This document shows, piece by piece, positions 4,187 through 6,942 of a stretch of DNA of 6,942 nt (position 1 is its first letter; every line of letters starts with the position of its first letter). The position numbers and the translations under genes are program-made. Origin of the DNA: Bacteroidota bacterium (lineage in GTDB: Bacteria > Bacteroidota > Bacteroidia > Chitinophagales > Saprospiraceae); the NCBI GenBank assembly GCA_024280135.1, contig JAJRQS010000409.1, positions 1 to 6,942 on the forward strand, in the 5' to 3' direction. The notes beneath the pieces are model-generated. The model worked only from the letters and a program-made list of their open reading frames with translations. It was not told the DNA's origin and ran no database searches.

Positions 4187-6942
4187 AGGAAAAATTCGGA
4201 TGACAAAAACACCTGTATTACTAAAACAACCTGCATTGTCGGAGATGCTTAGTGTATAAGTGATATCATTCTGCGGAGTGACCGAAGGATTAGAACACGC
4301 TAAGCAACTTAGCCCATCAGATGGATTCCAAGAAAAGATATAAGGCTCATTAAACTGAACAGGCAAATCAATAGTTGTACCCGCAAAAATTGTTGTATCA
4401 AAATTGATATTTTGTAGCGGTTCTACTACAAAGACCGTCACCGTATCATACCCAATACAACCACTACCGTCATCGGCAGCAACAATAAAGTCCGTCGTTA
4501 CAGGCGGGTTCACAAAAGTCGTCGGTTCGTTGGGTGTCGAAACATACAACTCTGGAGTCCAAGTATAAATATACCCATCATTCGGATTGTTTACGCTGAT
4601 TTGTAAAGAGTCTCCCGAACAAAGACTACCTCCTACTGCTGTAACAGGTACAGCTGGTAAAATGGTGACCTCATGAGTGATTTCATCATGACACCCTGCA
4701 GTTGTATTATCTACAGTAAGTGTAACGGTGTAAGTGCCTGCACCCTGATAGTTGTGCGTAGGATTTTCTATAGTACTAGATGTACCATCTCCAAAGTTCC
4801 AGTTCCATTGGTTCGCCCCTTGAGATTGATTGACAAACGTAAATGCCTCTGCTTCACATCCTGTCAGAGTCGTATTTGAATTCGTAAATTCCGCATTGAT
4901 GTCAATAATATTTATTGTTTTGGAAACCGTAAACGTACAACCACCATCCACACTAATCATAATTAGTTTAATGGGTTGTTGGGTTGTAAAAGTATAGGTA
5001 TGAGATGCCGTTAATTTATCATGAACTTCTACACCATCTCCAAAATCAAAATAAAAACTACCCACATCTACGGTATCTGCAGGATCAATCGTAACGGTAA
5101 TTTCATCGCCTAAACAGATAACGGGTGTGCTTAGTGTAAAATCGCCTTCTGGTCCAGTGGTCGTAATAGCTCTCACTAAGGTGTCTTTACAGCCAAAAGG
5201 TGTTGAGGTGATTTGCGTAATATCAAATGTACCTTTCTCATAGGTTGAAAAAACATGAGAACCAATAGCAGTGGTCCCATTACCAAAATCCCAAGTGGTC
5301 GTCAAATTACCCGTGATAGGGGTTGAAATATCCGTAAAAGCAATATTTACAGGATAACAAATATTTATTTGACCATCTACATCCGTTTCAAAATTGGCAG
5401 TAGGATAATCCTGAACATTAACCTCTACCGTCGTCGTTTCAGCGCAACCTGTGGCATCTTCCGTAAAATTTAATACGACATCAAACGAACCGGCCATTGG
5501 ATAACCCGAAACATCTGTTTGGTTGGTGGATGTAGTACCATTACCAAAATTCCAACTATAATTCAAATGAGAACCCTGATCTGTAAAGTCAGTTGCCGAA
5601 AAAGTGATGGAATCTCCTGCGCAAATATTAAGTTTCGGCATCGCGGTGATAATACTTGTCGGTTTATAGACACTGATAGGGACTGTGGCAGTACCTTCAC
5701 AACCCAAGATATCCTTAACGGTATATGTAACATTAAAAACAGCTGCATTGGGATCCGTAAATTGATGCGTAGCATTCGGACCCGTAGCAGATTGCATATC
5801 CCCAAAATCCCAAGTGCCAACCGGTATAACCAAAGTCGTGTCATTAGCTACCGTAGAAGTAAATGACACATCATTGGGTACACAAATCAATGTTTTATCT
5901 GGAGTCGCTGTTACATCAACTTTGAACACCCTCGTATTTTGCCGCAAGGTATCCTTACAACCATTTACATCTTGCACGATCAGTTCCACCCATTGATCTC
6001 CGCTTTCGCCAAAAGAAAATTCAAATGGCAATACGGCTTCTCCTAACACAATGGGTCTGCGCTCGGAAGAATTCCACTGATAGCCCTTATGGCAAAAACC
6101 ATTGACATCTGACGAACTAGTTGCATCAAGCATTAGGTCATCCCCTCTACAAACTTTTGTAGGTATTGAAAAATCCGCTTTGACATCTCTTACAAAAATA
6201 GTCACGCTATCAATGCTTTCTGGACATCCAGTCGTGATGCTTTTAGCCTTCAAGTAAACTTTGTAATCTCCAGTAGCTAGATAGGTATGTGTGATGGGGG
6301 TCGTCATCATGGCTAGATTCCCATCTCCAAAATCCCAAAAAAGACTATCTGCTCCTTCGCTATTACTCGTAAAAACATATTCAAAAGGTTTGCCACACTC
6401 CATGACGTATGCTATCTTGGCTAATGGCCCCTTTACATTGATAAAGTCCGTTTTAGTCAGTGTAGAATGACAACCATTGTAGATGACTTCTAATGTTACA
6501 TCTTGTGATCCCGTTTCATGAAAAGTCCATTTTGGATTGGCATCATCAAAACAATGAGACAATCTTTCTCCGTCCGAATGAAAGTGATAGGCATCTATCT
6601 TTGGATTGTTGGATAAATCTGAAAAAGTAATTTCTTCATCAATACATACGTCCGTTTGATCCGCTGTGAAGTCTATCACTAGAGGTTCTCCAACATGAAT
6701 AATTTGCTGATAAGATGTGTCTGTACAACCTGCACTATTCACAATAATCAGCGTAACGGGGTATTCGCCTGCTTGCGCATAACTATGTTGTACATCATTA
6801 CCATTGGTCGCATTGAGTATTGTTCCATCTCCAAAGTCCCAATTCCATTCAACTATATTTTCGTTTGAGTAACTTGTATCATTAAAGGTGACCAACAAAG
6901 GTGCACATCCCGCAACTACATCTGGTACAAATAACGCATTCG
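3899..6942 (-). CDS. Giant PKD-repeat surface protein with type B T9SS sorting domain (5' partial)
   Basis: The frame is open from the window edge (first full codon 6940-6938) to TAA 3901-3899, giving 1013 visible residues. The true start and signal peptide lie beyond 6942. A TTG at 6898 is not the start, because the 14 codons before it (NALFVPDVVAGCAP) complete the first PKD domain. Numbering residues from the TTG, there are nine PKD-like domains (up to 747) and two Ig-like domains (748-825 and 826-903). The tail 905-999 opens with IDIPNAFTPNGDGTNDFF and holds FRIFDRWGNTVYD and GTGWDGRFKGN, the hallmark of the 'gliding motility-associated' CHU_C family. PKD domains are rigid beta-sandwich spacers of secreted and adhesive proteins. 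The protein is thus predicted to be exported by the T9SS and held on the surface through the type B tail; adhesion, gliding or matrix roles are inference. No enzymatic domain is visible, but one could lie in the missing N-terminus. Confidence 0.95.
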   Translation of the reverse strand, partial: NALFVPDVVAGCAPLLVTFNDTSYSNENIVEWNWDFGDGTILNATNGNDVQHSYAQAGEYPVTLIIVNSAGCTDTSYQQIIHVGEPLVIDFTADQTDVCIDEEITFSDLSNNPKIDAYHFHSDGERLSHCFDDANPKWTFHETGSQDVTLEVIYNGCHSTLTKTDFINVKGPLAKIAYVMECGKPFEYVFTSNSEGADSLFWDFGDGNLAMMTTPITHTYLATGDYKVYLKAKSITTGCPESIDSVTIFVRDVKADFSIPTKVCRGDDLMLDATSSSDVNGFCHKGYQWNSSERRPIVLGEAVLPFEFSFGESGDQWVELIVQDVNGCKDTLRQNTRVFKVDVTATPDKTLICVPNDVSFTSTVANDTTLVIPVGTWDFGDMQSATGPNATHQFTDPNAAVFNVTYTVKDILGCEGTATVPISVYKPTSIITAMPKLNICAGDSITFSATDFTDQGSHLNYSWNFGNGTTSTNQTDVSGYPMAGSFDVVLNFTEDATGCAETTTVEVNVQDYPTANFETDVDGQINICYPVNIAFTDISTPITGNLTTTWDFGNGTTAIGSHVFSTYEKGTFDITQITSTPFGCKDTLVRAITTTGPEGDFTLSTPVICLGDEITVTIDPADTVDVGSFYFDFGDGVEVHDKLTASHTYTFTTQQPIKLIMISVDGGCTFTVSKTINIIDINAEFTNSNTTLTGCEAEAFTFVNQSQGANQWNWNFGDGTSSTIENPTHNYQGAGTYTVTLTVDNTTAGCHDEITHEVTILPAVPVTAVGGSLCSGDSLQISVNNPNDGYIYTWTPELYVSTPNEPTTFVNPPVTTDFIVAADDGSGCIGYDTVTVFVVEPLQNINFDTTIFAGTTIDLPVQFNEPYIFSWNPSDGLSCLACSNPSVTPQNDITYTLSISDNAGCFSNTGVFVIRIFPEDIDIPNAFTPNGDGTNDFFNVILSEDVSALLDITAFRIFDRWGNTVYDNENPGTGWDGRFKGNELPADVYPFVVDATFINGKVKTIKGTVTLLR
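4190..4657 (-). other. Two Ig-like domains between the PKD array and the sorting tail
   Basis: Residues 748-825 (SLCSGDSLQI, YTWTPELYVS, TTDFIVAADDGSGC) and 826-903 (FSWNPSDGLSCLACSNP, ITYTLSISDNAGC) lack the DFGDG motif. They follow the 'TWTP...P.v.p..tt.Y.v...d..GC' pattern of the Ig-like domains that commonly precede CHU_C tails. The second has a CLAC cysteine pair (865, 868) and lacks the N-terminal Cys seen in the others. They probably act as spacers that present the sorting domain. Confidence 0.75.
4658..6942 (-). repeat. Array of nine PKD-like domains
   Basis: Tandem protein repeats of about 80-90 residues. Approximate limits, numbered from codon 6898-6896: domain 1 up to 71, then 72-158, 159-238, 239-326, 327-411, 412-497, 498-582, 583-666 and 667-747. 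The PKD core motif is DFGDG in domains 1, 3 and 8 (residues 21, 189, 618), DFGDM in 5 (364), NFGNG in 6 (450), DFGNG in 7 (537) and NFGDG in 9 (701). Domains 2 and 4 lack it. At DNA level the motif recurs on the + strand as variants of CCATCTCCAAA or CCATTACCAAA, for example near 4788, 5035, 5280, 5539, 6324 and 6825. Outside this short motif the repeats are strongly diverged. Confidence 0.88.

Noticed and set aside
4295..4304. CLAC cysteine pair (865, 868) in the last Ig-like domain as a redox or metal site
   Set aside because: A 'LsC..C.nP' loop is common in Ig-like domains just before CHU_C tails in Bacteroidota proteins and probably has a structural role, so I do not treat it as novel.
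5563..5844. Open frames on both strands inside the PKD gene (for example 5519-5866 + and 5563-5844 -)
   Set aside because: They lie wholly inside a well-supported repeat protein gene, with no recognisable domain and odd composition; they are shadows.
6896..6898. TTG as the start codon of the PKD protein
   Set aside because: The frame is open upstream to the window edge, and the upstream residues (GCAP just before LLVTFNDTS) are the usual first strand of a PKD domain. There is also no signal peptide at the TTG.
4658..6942. Recurrent CCATCTCCAAA-like words as a regulatory or CRISPR-type repeat
   Set aside because: The words encode the PKD motif FGDG in frame, at the spacing of the protein domains, and the flanking DNA is diverged; protein repeats explain them fully.

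Overview
The window comes from an AT-rich genome of the phylum Bacteroidota. Two genes end in C-terminal sorting domains of the type IX secretion system (T9SS), which is essentially confined to this phylum. Long arrays of PKD repeats ending in a 'gliding motility-associated' C-terminal domain, and A-rich leaders without a clear Shine-Dalgarno sequence, fit the same group. I cannot assign a genus from the sequence.

Layout: positions 3-170 (+) hold the last 55 codons of an unidentified gene cut by the window edge. After a T-rich gap of 95 bases, 266-2605 (+) encodes a secreted zinc carboxypeptidase of family M14. It has a signal peptide, a pro-region, the catalytic domain, beta-sandwich domains and a type A T9SS tail. 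Twenty-six bases later, probably in the same transcript, 2632-3762 (+) encodes a lipoprotein whose C-terminal half looks like a ClpP/COG3904-type serine hydrolase. From the other side, 3899-6942 (-) encodes a very large cell-surface protein whose N-terminus lies outside the window. What is visible is nine PKD-like domains, two Ig-like domains and a type B T9SS sorting domain. The plus-strand pair and the minus-strand gene converge on one perfect hairpin (3846-3880) with A and T tracts on its two sides, which can terminate transcription from both directions.

How they may work together: the M14 enzyme and the PKD protein are both predicted T9SS cargo, delivered to the surface or medium, and the lipoprotein is predicted to be anchored in the envelope. 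The peptidase and lipoprotein may form a small proteolysis or envelope-maintenance unit; this rests only on their adjacency. The PKD protein is probably a structural or adhesive surface protein and need not be functionally linked to the other two. I saw no mobile element, CRISPR array, tRNA or rRNA. The least described element is the lipoprotein with a ClpP-like Ser/His pair and adjacent cysteines beside the putative catalytic His.
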